Numbered from the stretch's first letter, positions 54,515-63,580 are shown. The stretch: 64,000 nt of DNA from Nitrospirillum viridazoti CBAmc (GCF_000730165.1 NZ_CP022112.1:723501-787500); one strand, 5' to 3'. Numbers and translations are program-made. The notes: a model not told the origin generated them from the letters alone.

Positions 54515-55795
54515 ATGGGAGTGTCACCAGTGAGTCAGGCTGAAAGCGTGGGTGCGTCCGCACCATCCCCCGTGGCGCAGACGGCCATGGGCCAGATTGG
54601 GACCAAGGCCGGGGGCACCGTGTTTTCGGTGCTGGGGGCCATCAGCTTCTGTCATCTGTTGAACGACATGATGCAGTCCATGCTGCCGGCCATCTACCCC
54701 ATCCTGAAGGGCAGCTTCGACCTCAGCTTCAGCCAGGTGGGCCTGGTGACCCTGGTCTACCAGATCACCGCCTCCCTGCTGCAGCCGTTGATCGGCCTTT
54801 ATACCGACGCCAAGCCCAAGCCCTATTCCCTGTCCATCGGCATGGGGTTCACCCTGGTGGGCCTGGTGCTGCTGGCGACGGCGCCCAGCTTTCCCCTGGT
54901 GCTGGCGGCGGCGGCCCTGGTGGGCACAGGCTCATCCGTCTTCCATCCGGAATCGTCCCGCGTGGCCCGCATGGCCTCGGGCGGGCGGCACGGCCTGGCC
55001 CAGTCGCTGTTCCAGGTGGGCGGCAACGCCGGTTCCGCCCTGGGGCCGCTGCTGGCTGCCTTCATCATCGTGCCGCACGGCCGGGGCAGCATCGCCTGGT
55101 TCTCCCTGGCCGCCTTCCTGGGCATGATCGTCCTGGCCAAGATCGGCCTGTGGTACCAGCGCAACGCCAAGCCCAAGGCCGCCAAGACGGTGAAGGAGGA
55201 TCTGACGGGCCTGACGCCACGCCAGGTCGGCCTGGCCTTCGCCATCCTGCTGGCGCTGATCTTCTCCAAATATGTCTACCTGGCCAGCATCACCAGTTAC
55301 TTCACCTTCTATCTCATCCAGACATTCGGCCTGTCGGTGAAGGCGGCTCAGTTGCACCTGTTCATCTTCCTGGGCGCGGCAGCGGTCGGCACCATCGCCG
55401 GCGGGCCCATCGGCGACCGCTTCGGACGCAAACATGTCATCTGGTGGTCCATCCTGGGCGTGCTGCCCTTTACCCTGATCCTGCCCTACGCCAACCTGTT
55501 CTGGACCAGCGTGCTGAGCGGTGTCATCGGCGTCTGCCTGGCCTCCGCCTTCCCGGCCATCGTCGTCTATGCCCAGGAGCTGATGCCGGGCAAGGTCGGC
55601 ACCGTGGCCGGCCTGTTCTTCGGCCTGGCCTTTGGTGTCGCTGGTGTGGCGGCGGCGGCCCTGGGCTGGCTGGCGGACCTCACCAGCATCACCACCGTCT
55701 ATAAAATCTGCGCCTACCTGCCGGCCCTGGGCATCCTGACAGTGTTCCTGCCGGATATCGAAGGGGCGATGAAGCGGGCGCGCCGGGCGGGGTAA
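54515..55795 (+). CDS. MFS efflux transporter (fosmidomycin-resistance Fsr-like)
   Basis: Twelve-helix transporter of 426 residues. The Fsr type is shown by GAISFCHLLNDMMQSMLPAIYPI after helix 1, LVTLVYQITASLLQPLIGLYTD, GSSVFHPESSRVARMASGGRHG and AQSLFQVGGNAGSALGPLLAAF. It exports a toxic compound, likely controlled by the divergent AraC regulator. The start at 54515 is a choice among several in-frame codons (GTG 54521 is another); the upstream extension to 54428 is Arg/Gly-rich and unlikely. Confidence 0.88.
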   Translation: MGVSPVSQAESVGASAPSPVAQTAMGQIGTKAGGTVFSVLGAISFCHLLNDMMQSMLPAIYPILKGSFDLSFSQVGLVTLVYQITASLLQPLIGLYTDAKPKPYSLSIGMGFTLVGLVLLATAPSFPLVLAAAALVGTGSSVFHPESSRVARMASGGRHGLAQSLFQVGGNAGSALGPLLAAFIIVPHGRGSIAWFSLAAFLGMIVLAKIGLWYQRNAKPKAAKTVKEDLTGLTPRQVGLAFAILLALIFSKYVYLASITSYFTFYLIQTFGLSVKAAQLHLFIFLGAAAVGTIAGGPIGDRFGRKHVIWWSILGVLPFTLILPYANLFWTSVLSGVIGVCLASAFPAIVVYAQELMPGKVGTVAGLFFGLAFGVAGVAAAALGWLADLTSITTVYKICAYLPALGILTVFLPDIEGAMKRARRAG

Positions 55796-55821
55796 GGCCG
55801 AACAATGCCCGTTTCGCTTTA

Positions 55822-55857
55822 TTGGCTGGACTACGGCGATGTGGTATCAAACTTTGA
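55822..55857 (+). promoter_or_regulatory. parDE promoter with overlapping palindrome
   Basis: TTGGCT at 55822-55827, 17-base spacer, TATCAA at 55845-55850. The perfect dyad TCAAA-C-TTTGA (55847-55857) overlaps the -10 box, where a ParD-type repressor would bind to autoregulate. Confidence 0.5.
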
Positions 55858-55884
55858 CAGAAGCACCATGGACAAGGGTGAGCC

Positions 55885-56172
55885 ATGAGCGGACGGAATT
55901 TTAGCCTCACACCTCACTTAAGCGGCTTCGTCGACGAGCAAGTATCCTCGGGGCGCCACCAGAACGCCAGCGAGGTCGTTCGCGAAGCTCTCCGTCGTTA
56001 TGAGAACGATATCCTCATCAACCAGGCGCATGTCGCCGCCTTGGAAAAGGTGGTCGAGGCGGGGGCTACGGATATTGAGCGGGGCGATTACGTCGAAATT
56101 TCTGGCGACGACGGATTGCAGGTTCTGCTGGAGGAACTGCATAGCAAGGCGCGAGCGCGAGTATCGAAGTGA
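55885..56172 (+). CDS. parD: ParD-family antitoxin
   Basis: Antitoxin of 95 residues with a ribbon-helix-helix fold: NFSLTPHLSGFVDEQVSSGR as the strand and helix, then HQNASEVVREALRRYEND, the family signature. The acidic C-terminal half (GDYVEISGDDGLQVLLEELH) would wrap the toxin. It binds DNA to repress its own promoter and neutralises ParE. The toxin gene overlaps its stop by four bases, giving one transcript with a fixed ratio. Confidence 0.92.
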   Translation: MSGRNFSLTPHLSGFVDEQVSSGRHQNASEVVREALRRYENDILINQAHVAALEKVVEAGATDIERGDYVEISGDDGLQVLLEELHSKARARVSK

Positions 56173-56558
56173 GCACATTTCGCCTCACTCGATCTGCCCG
56201 TGCTAATCTTGATGATATATTGGTATGGAGTGCTGAAAACTTCGGCCTGGCGGCAGAGCTTCGATATTCGACGCTCATTATCCAAGCCATCAAGGACGTT
56301 GCGCAGGTCCCCGGCCATCCCTTGATTGTTTGGGAAAGAGTCGGGCGGCGGGAGGTTGGCTTCTACCACATCAGCCATAGTCGCCGGCATGTGCCCAATC
56401 CGGATGATCAGGTCGCCGAGCCGCGGCATTACCTTGTGTTTCGCCATCAGCCGGAAGATGTCATCGAAATTCTGGGCATCATTCACGAACGCATGTTGCG
56501 CCGGAAGGCCGTCCGCGAAATCTTCCGAAAAATCGAGAAGGTGGGATTGCGGCCATAA
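56169..56558 (+). CDS. parE: ParE-family toxin with C-terminal extension
   Basis: RelE/ParE-fold toxin of 129 residues, longer than the usual 95-100. Family residues: FRLTRSARANLDDILVWSAE, AELRYSTLIIQAIKDVAQVP, and RHYLVFRHQPEDVIEILGII leading to the H-E-R-M end block. ParE toxins poison DNA gyrase. The last 20 or so residues (LRRKAVREIFRKIEKVGLRP) are a basic helix past the normal end. GTG start overlaps the parD stop (GTGA). Whether the extension changes the target is unknown. Confidence 0.9.
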   Translation: MSTFRLTRSARANLDDILVWSAENFGLAAELRYSTLIIQAIKDVAQVPGHPLIVWERVGRREVGFYHISHSRRHVPNPDDQVAEPRHYLVFRHQPEDVIEILGIIHERMLRRKAVREIFRKIEKVGLRP

Positions 56559-56567
56559 GGCTCCATC

Positions 56568-56604
56568 AAAAAAGGGGCCGCCCCACGGACGCCCCCCTTC
56601 TCCA
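56568..56604 (-). terminator. Terminator after the S9 peptidase gene
   Basis: On the minus strand a GC-rich stem (AAGGGG pairing with CCCCTT across a GC-rich loop) is followed by TTTTTT. The stem has internal mismatches. It lies between the parE stop and the S9 stop and faces the minus strand. Confidence 0.5.
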
Positions 56605-56628
56605 CTCGCTTTCGGCTGACGCCTGGCC

Positions 56629-58725
56629 TTACTTGGCCTCGGCCGTCCAGGTATTCAGCCAGCCCAGCACCTCCTGGTGCCACTGGACGGAGTTCTGGGG
56701 CTTCAGCACCCAGTGGTTCTCATCGGCGAAGTAGACCAGCTTGCTGGGCACACCCTTGCGCTGCAGGGCGGTGAAGGCGCCCAGGCCCTGCTCGAAGGGA
56801 ATGCGGAAGTCGCGGCCGCCGTGGATGATCAGCTGTGGCTTCACCCACTGGTCGACATGGTTGGCTGGGTTGAACCGCTCGTACCCGGCCGGGTTCTCCC
56901 AGACCTTGCCGCCGTTCTCCCACTCGCTGAACCACAGCTCCTCGGTGGAATAGCCCATCATGCGGTTGTCGAAGACGCCGTCATGGTTGACCAGGCACTT
57001 CCACGGGCCGTTCCAGTTGCCGGCGATCCAGTTGATCATGAAGCCGCCGTAGCTGGCGCCCAGGGCGCAGGCCCGGTCGCCGTTCAGGAAGGGGTACTTG
57101 GCCAGTGCCGCGGCCCAACCCTTCTGCAGGTCTTCCAGCGGGCGGTCGCCCCAATGCTGGCTGATGGCGTCGGTGAAGGCCTGGCCGTAGCCGGTGGAGC
57201 CGTGGAAGTCGATCATGACCACGGCATAGCCCGCACCGGTGTAGGCCTGCGGATTCCAGCGGAAGCTCCAGGCGTTGCCGAAGGAGCCCTGAGGGCCGCC
57301 GTGGATGATGAAGGCCACCGGGTACTTGTGGCCTTCCTGGTAGTTGGCCGGCTTCACGACATAGCCGTGGACCGTCTCGTTGTTCCAGCCGGGGAAGCTG
57401 AACTGTTCATAGGCGCCCAGGGTGACGTTGGCCAGCGTCCCGGCGCCCACATGGGTCAGCTGCTCCGCCTTGCCGCCCTTCAGCGACACCTTGTAGGCCT
57501 GCGACGGGCCGGACAGGCTGTCGGCCATATAGACCACGCCCTTGTCCCCGCCCTTCACCAGGTCGATGGCCGTCACATGGCCCTCGCCGGTCAGCGCCTT
57601 CACGGCACCCGACTTCACGTCGACGGAGAACAGCTTGGACTGGCCTACGTCGTAGGCCGTGGTCAGCAGGGTGCGGCCATCGGCGGTCCAGGCCAGCGTG
57701 TCGGCGGAACGGTCCCAGCTGGGGTCGATCTCGCGCGTCTCGCCGCTCTTCAGGTCGCGCACCATGATGCCGAAGCGGTCGGCCTCGAAGGTCGGCCGCT
57801 TCATGGCCCGCCAGGCCATCTTGGACCCGTCGGGGCTGAACACGGGGCCCGTGTCCATGGCGGCGTTGCCGGCCGTCAGGTTGACCGGGGCGGTGCTGCC
57901 GTCCATGGGGACCTGCCACAGGTCCAGGTTGGTGCTCCACGGTTCCGTGCGGCCGGCCAGGCGGGCGGTGAAGACCACGGTCTTGCCGTCCGGGCTGATG
58001 GTGATTTCGCTGTCGTCGCCGAAAGGCTTGCCCGGCGCGTCGCCGTCGAAGCCCTTCATCAGCGGCACGGGCGCGCCGGTGGCCACTCCCTCGCCGTTCA
58101 GCGCCAGGGCGAACAGGTGGTTGCGGGTGCCGTCGGCCCATTCATCCCAATGCCGGACGAAGACCTTGTCGAACACCACGCCGCTGGACTTGGCGATGTC
58201 CGCCGGCTTGGCCGGCTTGTCGCCCGTTTCCGTGCCGGGGAACACGGCCATGGAGACGACGATGTGCGTGCCGTCCGGCGCCAGGTTGAAGCTGCCCACG
58301 TCCAGCGGCAGGGCGGTCACCTGGGTGGCTTGAGTGCCAGCCGCATCCGTCTTCCACACCTGCTGGCTACCGGAGCGGCCGGACATGAAATAGAGGCTCT
58401 TGCCATCGGCCGACCAGCGCGGGGTGCTGGCGCCGCCATCGGAAATGGCCAGGCGATGGCCGTCGCCCTTGCCATCGATCTCTTTCACCCACAGGGAGTG
58501 GGCGGCCTTGTTGTTGGCGTAGTCGACGGTGCGGACGTCGAAGGCCAACAGGCGACCATCGGGCGAGACGCGCGCGTCGCTGGCGCGGTCCATCGTCGCC
58601 AGTTCCATCGGCGTCAGGCCGTGCGCGGCCTCTGCCGCCATGGCCACAGGCGAAACGGTGACGGCCAGGGCCAACGCCAGAGGCGCGCCCAGGGCGTACC
58701 CAAGGGCGTATAGGGAACGGTTCAT
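56629..58725 (-). CDS. Prolyl-oligopeptidase-family (S9) secreted peptidase
   Basis: Exported dipeptidyl/acylaminoacyl peptidase-like enzyme of 698 residues. Signal peptide 1-30 (ends AMAAEAAH). Beta-propeller (35-420) with repeats such as VSPDGRLLAFDVRT and ISPDGKTVVFTARL, then the alpha/beta hydrolase domain. Catalytic Ser in GASYGG (about 557), Asp in HGGRDFRIP (about 638) and His in ENHWV (about 669) are all kept. It degrades short peptides in the periplasm. The ATG follows GGAGAG 5-6 nt upstream. Divergent from the ABC operon. Confidence 0.92.
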   Translation of the reverse strand: MNRSLYALGYALGAPLALALAVTVSPVAMAAEAAHGLTPMELATMDRASDARVSPDGRLLAFDVRTVDYANNKAAHSLWVKEIDGKGDGHRLAISDGGASTPRWSADGKSLYFMSGRSGSQQVWKTDAAGTQATQVTALPLDVGSFNLAPDGTHIVVSMAVFPGTETGDKPAKPADIAKSSGVVFDKVFVRHWDEWADGTRNHLFALALNGEGVATGAPVPLMKGFDGDAPGKPFGDDSEITISPDGKTVVFTARLAGRTEPWSTNLDLWQVPMDGSTAPVNLTAGNAAMDTGPVFSPDGSKMAWRAMKRPTFEADRFGIMVRDLKSGETREIDPSWDRSADTLAWTADGRTLLTTAYDVGQSKLFSVDVKSGAVKALTGEGHVTAIDLVKGGDKGVVYMADSLSGPSQAYKVSLKGGKAEQLTHVGAGTLANVTLGAYEQFSFPGWNNETVHGYVVKPANYQEGHKYPVAFIIHGGPQGSFGNAWSFRWNPQAYTGAGYAVVMIDFHGSTGYGQAFTDAISQHWGDRPLEDLQKGWAAALAKYPFLNGDRACALGASYGGFMINWIAGNWNGPWKCLVNHDGVFDNRMMGYSTEELWFSEWENGGKVWENPAGYERFNPANHVDQWVKPQLIIHGGRDFRIPFEQGLGAFTALQRKGVPSKLVYFADENHWVLKPQNSVQWHQEVLGWLNTWTAEAK

Positions 58726-59098
58726 CCAAGCTCTCCGAAAGGCAGGAACCCCATCGGCCTTGCGGCCGCTTGGACGCCGTCATAGCGCAATTCGCCGCCG
58801 TCGCCTACGCCGCTTGACGGCACAAGACCGGCCGCTGCCCGGTCGCGGCGGAAAAGGTGACAGCCCCGTCCCCGCCGTGGCGGAAAAACCGCCAGCGGGG
58901 CGTTGCCGCGCCCCTTCCCCGCTTAAGACCCGACCCGCGCACGGTGGCAGGGATGCTGGCGTTTCAAGCCGTTCTCCCTCCCGGTGAGGGTTTGACCCGG
59001 CGGTTGGCACAGCTTCTGCTAGTATTGCCGATAGTTCCAAGACGACCAGGAACCGCCGGCGCGGATCGGCGGCCACCAAAGCCCGGGAGGTATTTAAG
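58726..59098. other. Divergent intergenic region, S9 peptidase / ABC operon
   Basis: 373 bases with no gene. It contains the -24/-12 promoter match at 59004-59020 on the ABC side. The remainder is GC-rich with short dyads such as CCCCGTCCCCGCC and AAAACCGCCAGCGGGGC. No clear enhancer pair for an NtrC-type activator was recognised, which would usually lie 80-200 bases upstream of the promoter, inside this region. Confidence 0.6.
59004..59020 (+). promoter_or_regulatory. Sigma-54 (-24/-12) promoter
   Basis: TTGGCACAGCTTCTGCT: the invariant GG (59006-59007) and GC (59018-59019) are exactly ten bases apart, and TTGGCAC matches the -24 consensus block. The expected transcript start is near 59031, leaving a leader of about 68 bases to the ATG at 59099. 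The operon itself ends in an NtrC/DctD-type regulator, the class that activates such promoters. Confidence 0.72.
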
Positions 59099-60094
59099 AT
59101 GACGCTCAAGAAAGCCCTGCCCCCAAAGACCCTGTTGGCCGCCCTTCTGGCCGCGTCCGCCCTGTCGCTGTCGGCCTTGCCGGCCGCCGCCGAGGATGTG
59201 GTGCGCCTGGGCAACCTGAAGCTGGCCCACTTCGGCGCCGTGTCCTATACGCAGATGCTGACCGACTGCGGCATCAAGGTGGAGGAGCGGATTTTCGCCA
59301 AGGGCCCCGACATCATGCAGGCCATGGTGGCCGGTGAGCTGGACGTGGGCGCCACCGCGTCGGAGGCCGCCATCTCCGGCCGCGCCGCCGGCGCGCCCAT
59401 CTACATCGTCGCCGGTTTCGCCAAGGGCGGCGCCCGCCTGGTGGCGGCGCCCGAGGCCAAGGTGACCAAGGTCGCCGACCTGAAGGGCAAGAAGGTGGGC
59501 GTCACCCGGGGCGGCATCCAGGAGGTGCTGCTGGCCGCCGAGCTGGCGCAGAACAATCTCACCTGGTCCGACCAGCCGGGCAAGGACGTGCAGATCATCT
59601 ACCTGAACTATCCGGACCTGAACCAGGCCCTGATGCTGAAGCAGCTGGATGCCATCATGCAGACGGAGCCGCAGGGCTCGCAGGCCGTGAACGGCGGCTT
59701 CGGTGTCGAGGTGATGAAACCCTATGACACCGCCATCGGCAGCCCCGTACGCACCCTGGTGATGTCGGAGGAGTTCCACGACAAGCACAAGGCTGTGGCC
59801 GAGAAGTTCATGCGCTGCTTCGTGAAGGCCACCAAGACCTTTATCGACAAGCCGGAGGTGGCATCCAAGTACGTGCGCGAGACGCTGTTCAAGAAGCAAT
59901 TGACCGAGGCCGACTTCAACAGCGCCATGGGCAACGCCCAGTACAGCTATGACATCGACCCGGCCCAGATCCAGATCACGGGCGAGACCATGGCCAAGTA
60001 TGGCGTGTCCAAGATGGCCAAGGTGCCGACCGCCACCGACTATGTGAAGCTGGACCTGCTGGCCGACGCCAAGAAAGACCTTGACATCCAGTAA
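59099..60094 (+). CDS. ABC transporter substrate-binding protein (NitT/TauT family)
   Basis: Periplasmic binding protein of 331 residues. Signal peptide 1-31 (ends AAAED). The fold of the nitrate/sulfonate/bicarbonate group: VVRLGNLKLAHFG at the start, KGPDIMQAMVAGELDVGATA, AGFAKGGARLV, and KVADLKGKKVGVTRGGIQEV. Loading is probably of a small anion such as a sulfonate, nitrile-derived or pyrimidine compound; no ligand residues are diagnostic. It is the first gene of the sigma-54-type operon and is followed by a hairpin terminator, which would make it more abundant than the membrane parts. Confidence 0.92.
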   Translation: MTLKKALPPKTLLAALLAASALSLSALPAAAEDVVRLGNLKLAHFGAVSYTQMLTDCGIKVEERIFAKGPDIMQAMVAGELDVGATASEAAISGRAAGAPIYIVAGFAKGGARLVAAPEAKVTKVADLKGKKVGVTRGGIQEVLLAAELAQNNLTWSDQPGKDVQIIYLNYPDLNQALMLKQLDAIMQTEPQGSQAVNGGFGVEVMKPYDTAIGSPVRTLVMSEEFHDKHKAVAEKFMRCFVKATKTFIDKPEVASKYVRETLFKKQLTEADFNSAMGNAQYSYDIDPAQIQITGETMAKYGVSKMAKVPTATDYVKLDLLADAKKDLDIQ

Positions 60095-60101
60095 GCGCCT
60101 G

Positions 60102-60132
60102 GGCCCGCCGCCGGCCAAGCGGCGGGCCTTTT
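60102..60132 (+). terminator. Intra-operon hairpin/attenuator after the binding protein gene
   Basis: Perfect nine-pair stem GGCCCGCCG / CGGCGGGCC, nine-base loop, then TTTT. Located 8 bases past the stop codon and 37 bases before the permease ATG. A partial terminator here would set the binding protein above the permease and ATPase in abundance, as in many ABC operons. Confidence 0.75.
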
Positions 60133-60168
60133 CCCATCCGCCTTTCCGCCTTTAAGGGGAGTACCCGA

Positions 60169-60990
60169 ATGCGGCGTAACACCTGGTTGGCGGCCCTGCA
60201 GGGGGCCGTCGTGCCGCTCGTGCTGCTTGCCATCTGGCAGGCGGCGTCCAGTTCCGGCCTGGTCAACGCGAAGATCCTGCCCTCGCCCGTGGCGGTGGCC
60301 GTGCGCTGGTGGGCCTATCTCGCCCCGGCCGAGCCATATGACCCCGCGAACGGCGGCTACATCGCCTGGCTGTTCTCCGGCGAGCTGATCATGGACGCCA
60401 TGGGCAGCCTGTATCGCGTCGTCATGGGCTTCCTGGTGGGGGCAATCCTGGCCCTGCCGATGGGCCTGGCCATGGGCGCCAGCCGGGCGGCGTTTCGTTG
60501 GCTGAACCCCTTGGTGGAGGTGCTGCGGCCCATTCCGCCCATCGCCTACATCCCGCTGTCCATCCTGTGGTTCGGCCTGGGCAACCCACCGGCCATTTTC
60601 CTGATCTCGCTGGGCGCCTTCTTCCCCGTGCTGGTGAACACCATCGCCGGGGTGCGCCAGGTAGACGGCATCTATCTACGCGCCGCCCGCAATTTGGGCG
60701 CCGGGCCCCTGACCATCTTCCGCCGCGTCATGCTGCCGGCGGCCACGCCCTACATCCTGTCGGGCGTGCGCATCGGCATCGGCACCGCCTTCATCGTCGT
60801 GATCGTGTCGGAGATGATCGCCGTGAACAACGGCCTGGGCTTCCGCATCCTGGAGGCGCGGGAGTATTTCTGGTCCGACAAGATCATCGCCGGCATGCTG
60901 ACCATCGGCCTGCTGGGCCTGGCCATCGACAGCGGCGTCACCCGCATCAACAACCATCTGCTGCGCTGGCACCGCGGGCTGGAGCACTGA
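60169..60990 (+). CDS. ABC transporter permease (NitT/TauT family)
   Basis: Inner-membrane permease of 273 residues with six predicted helices. An N-terminal basic start, then VPLVLLAIWQAASSSGLV as helix 1. The cytoplasmic EAA loop that meets the ATPase is RAARNLGAGPLTIFRRVMLP. The remaining helices match SsuC/TauC. Starts at 60169 after AAGGGGAG. Co-transcribed with the ATPase, 3 bases downstream. Confidence 0.92.
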   Translation: MRRNTWLAALQGAVVPLVLLAIWQAASSSGLVNAKILPSPVAVAVRWWAYLAPAEPYDPANGGYIAWLFSGELIMDAMGSLYRVVMGFLVGAILALPMGLAMGASRAAFRWLNPLVEVLRPIPPIAYIPLSILWFGLGNPPAIFLISLGAFFPVLVNTIAGVRQVDGIYLRAARNLGAGPLTIFRRVMLPAATPYILSGVRIGIGTAFIVVIVSEMIAVNNGLGFRILEAREYFWSDKIIAGMLTIGLLGLAIDSGVTRINNHLLRWHRGLEH

Positions 60991-60993
60991 ACC

Positions 60994-61785
60994 ATGTCCG
61001 ACATCCTGATCAACCACGTCTACAAGCGCTTCGCCGTCCCGGGGAACGAGGTGGTGGCGCTGAAGGACATCAACCTGGACATCGCGTCGGGGGAGTTCGT
61101 CTGCCTGCTGGGCCCCTCCGGCTGCGGCAAGTCCACCCTGCTGAACGCCATCGCCGGCTTCTCCCACCCCACGGAGGGCAGCATCACTGTGGGCGGCCGC
61201 CCGGTGGTGGAACCCGGGCCCGACCGGGGCATGGTCTTCCAGGAATACGCCCTGTTCCCCTGGATGACGGTTTTCAAGAACGTCCGCTTCGGGCTGGAGG
61301 TCAAGGGCGTAGCCAATGATGTGGCCGACGCCAGGGTGCGCGAGCTGCTGGACATGCTGGGCCTGTCGGAATTCGGCGAGCGCTTCCCCAAGGATCTCTC
61401 CGGCGGCATGCGCCAGCGCGTCGCCATCGCGCGCGTCCTGGCGCTAGACAGCCCCGTCCTGCTGATGGATGAGCCCTTCGGCGCGCTGGACGCCCTGACC
61501 CGCCGCTCCCTGCAGGATGAACTGCTGAAGATCTGGGCGCGCTTGGGCAAGACCATCGTCTTCGTCACCCATTCCATTGAGGAGGCCATCTACCTGGCTG
61601 ACCGCATCGTCGTCCTGACCTACCGCCCCGGCACTGTGAAGCGCGATATCAGGGTGGAGATGCCGCGACCGCGCGACGCCGCCTCGCCCGAGTTCAACAC
61701 GCTGAAGCGCGAACTGTCCCGCCTGGTGTCGGAGGAGCAGCAGCGTCATGAGGCGGCGGAACGCGCCGGCCTCACCACCGACTGA
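60994..61785 (+). CDS. ABC transporter ATP-binding protein (NitT/TauT family)
   Basis: ATPase of 263 residues. Walker A GPSGCGKST, Q-loop in MVFQEYALFPW, signature LSGGMRQRVAIAR, Walker B VLLMDEPFGALD, and H-loop VTHSIEEAIYLADR. The VFQEYALFPW and PFGALDALTRRSLQDEL sequences are typical of SsuB/TauB. Its last 38 bases overlap the sensor kinase gene, so transport and sensing are made from one message. Confidence 0.95.
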   Translation: MSDILINHVYKRFAVPGNEVVALKDINLDIASGEFVCLLGPSGCGKSTLLNAIAGFSHPTEGSITVGGRPVVEPGPDRGMVFQEYALFPWMTVFKNVRFGLEVKGVANDVADARVRELLDMLGLSEFGERFPKDLSGGMRQRVAIARVLALDSPVLLMDEPFGALDALTRRSLQDELLKIWARLGKTIVFVTHSIEEAIYLADRIVVLTYRPGTVKRDIRVEMPRPRDAASPEFNTLKRELSRLVSEEQQRHEAAERAGLTTD

Positions 61786-63580
61786 TCCCCACTTGGCCGG
61801 CCCCTTCCCCTTCACGGCGCGCCTGCGCGGCATGAGCACCGGCGGCGCCCTGGCGCTGCTGCTGGCGGCGGTGGGGGCCGTGGGGATATGGGTGCTGGCC
61901 GTAGGCCATGCCGAGCGGCGGGCGGTGGAGGCCGTGGCCGCCGACGCCCGTCATCGGCTGGAGATCTACGCCAACAACTTGGACAGCGCGGTGGAGCGTT
62001 TCGACTACCTGCCCACCGTCGCTGCGCGGGATCCAGCGGTGGCGGCGCTGGCGGCGGCCGGCTTCGGCCATACCGACCCGGTTGAGGTCGACCGTGTGAA
62101 CCGCTATCTGGAAGCGGTGAACGCAAGTGCCGGATCCGCCGTCCTGTACCTCATGGACGCCGAGGGGCGGACCGTGGCGTCCAGCAACTGGAACCGGCCG
62201 GATAGCTACGTGGGCGTGGACTTTTCCTACCGGCCCTATTTCAGGGACGCGCGTGACCAGGGCGTGGGCCGTTTCTATGGCGTGGGCACGGTCACCCGGC
62301 TGCCCGGCTATTTCATCGCGGCACCGGTGGAGCGGGACGGACGTCGCGTGGGCGTGCTGGCGGTCAAGATCGTGCTGGACGCGCTGGAGGATGGCTGGCG
62401 CACCTCTCACGATGCGGTGCTGGTGGCCGACCGTTTCGGTATCGTCTTTTTGTCGTCCAATCCGGAGTGGAAGTTCCGCGCCCGCCGGCCGCTGGACCCG
62501 GACACCGTGACGTACCTGAATGAGACCCGTGAATATGTCGGGCTGGACCATCCACCCCTGGTGCTGCCCCGCTCCCTCCGGACCCATCCGGATCTGCTGG
62601 TGGAACGGGGGCTCAGCCGTTATGGCTGGACCATCGCGCTGGCCGCAGACGCCCACCCCGTGGCCCAGGCCGCCGCCACGGCCCGCATCGGCCTGGCGCT
62701 GCTGTTGCTGCTGGCGCTGGCCATCGGCCTCTATGTACGCCAGCGGGTGAAACGCCTGCGGGAACAGCGGCTGGCCAAAGCGGCCCTGGACCGCGCCTAC
62801 CAGGACCTGGAACGCCAGGTGGAAGCGCGCACCGCGGACCTGCGCGACGCCCAGGCCGAACTGGTGCAGGCCGCCAAGCTGGCCATGATCGGCCAGGTGG
62901 CGGCGGGCGTGACCCATGAACTGAACCAGCCGCTGACGGCCCTGCGCGCCCTGGCCGACAACGCCCGCCTGCTGCTGGACCAGGGCCGGCAGGCGGAGGT
63001 CAGCCAGAACCTGACCCACATCGCCGGGCTGGTGGACCGCATGGCCAAGATTTCCAGCCAGCTGCGCAATTTCTCCCGCCGCAGCGAGGGACCGGCCCAG
63101 CCTGTTGCCCTGCCCGGCGCGGTGCAGGAGGCGCTGGCCTTGCTGGACCGCCGCCTGAAGGAGGCGCGGGTCCAGGTGACGGTGGACGTGCCGGAGGTGA
63201 CGGTGGCCTTCGATCCCGTGCGGCTGCAACAGGTGCTGGTCAACCTGATCCGCAACGCGGAGGATGCGACGGCCGGGGTGGCCGAACCCCACATCGCCAT
63301 CACCGCCGTGCCCGCCCTACTGGACCAGCGCGCCGCCGTGCGGGTGACGGTGGCCGACAACGGCCCGGGCCTGGACCCGGCGGTGCGCGACCGGCTGTTC
63401 GACCCCTTCGTCACCACCAAGCCGGGCGGCCAGGGCCTGGGCCTGGGCCTTGCCATCTCCCTGGCCATCGCCCAGGAATATGGCGGGCAGCTGGAGGCCC
63501 GCGATGGGGACGACGGCGGGGCCGTCTTCCTGCTGACCCTGCCTTTGATTTCAGTTGAGCATGATGACGCAATCACCTGA
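61748..63580 (+). CDS. DctB-like sensor histidine kinase
   Basis: Membrane kinase of 610 residues. Helix 1 near 31-50; periplasmic sensor (about 52-310) with the PAS/dCache pattern of C4-dicarboxylate sensors (VGVDFSYRPYFRDAR, GVGTVTRLPGYFIAAPV, ALAADAHPVAQAAAT); helix 2 near 313-332; coiled linker; HisKA with the His in AAGVTHELNQPLTALRA; HATPase motifs NLIRNAEDA and GQGLGLGLAISLAIA. The start overlaps the ATPase gene; GGAGGAG is 9-11 bases upstream. It pairs with the NtrC/DctD-like regulator and ends in its start. Its ligand is probably the transported compound, not necessarily a dicarboxylate. Confidence 0.93.
   Translation: MRRRNAPASPPTDPHLAGPFPFTARLRGMSTGGALALLLAAVGAVGIWVLAVGHAERRAVEAVAADARHRLEIYANNLDSAVERFDYLPTVAARDPAVAALAAAGFGHTDPVEVDRVNRYLEAVNASAGSAVLYLMDAEGRTVASSNWNRPDSYVGVDFSYRPYFRDARDQGVGRFYGVGTVTRLPGYFIAAPVERDGRRVGVLAVKIVLDALEDGWRTSHDAVLVADRFGIVFLSSNPEWKFRARRPLDPDTVTYLNETREYVGLDHPPLVLPRSLRTHPDLLVERGLSRYGWTIALAADAHPVAQAAATARIGLALLLLLALAIGLYVRQRVKRLREQRLAKAALDRAYQDLERQVEARTADLRDAQAELVQAAKLAMIGQVAAGVTHELNQPLTALRALADNARLLLDQGRQAEVSQNLTHIAGLVDRMAKISSQLRNFSRRSEGPAQPVALPGAVQEALALLDRRLKEARVQVTVDVPEVTVAFDPVRLQQVLVNLIRNAEDATAGVAEPHIAITAVPALLDQRAAVRVTVADNGPGLDPAVRDRLFDPFVTTKPGGQGLGLGLAISLAIAQEYGGQLEARDGDDGGAVFLLTLPLISVEHDDAIT

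Noticed and set aside
56677-58713. Plus-strand ORF of 678 codons opposite the S9 peptidase
   Set aside because: Antisense shadow of the peptidase; Val/Gly/Ala/His-rich composition without domains.
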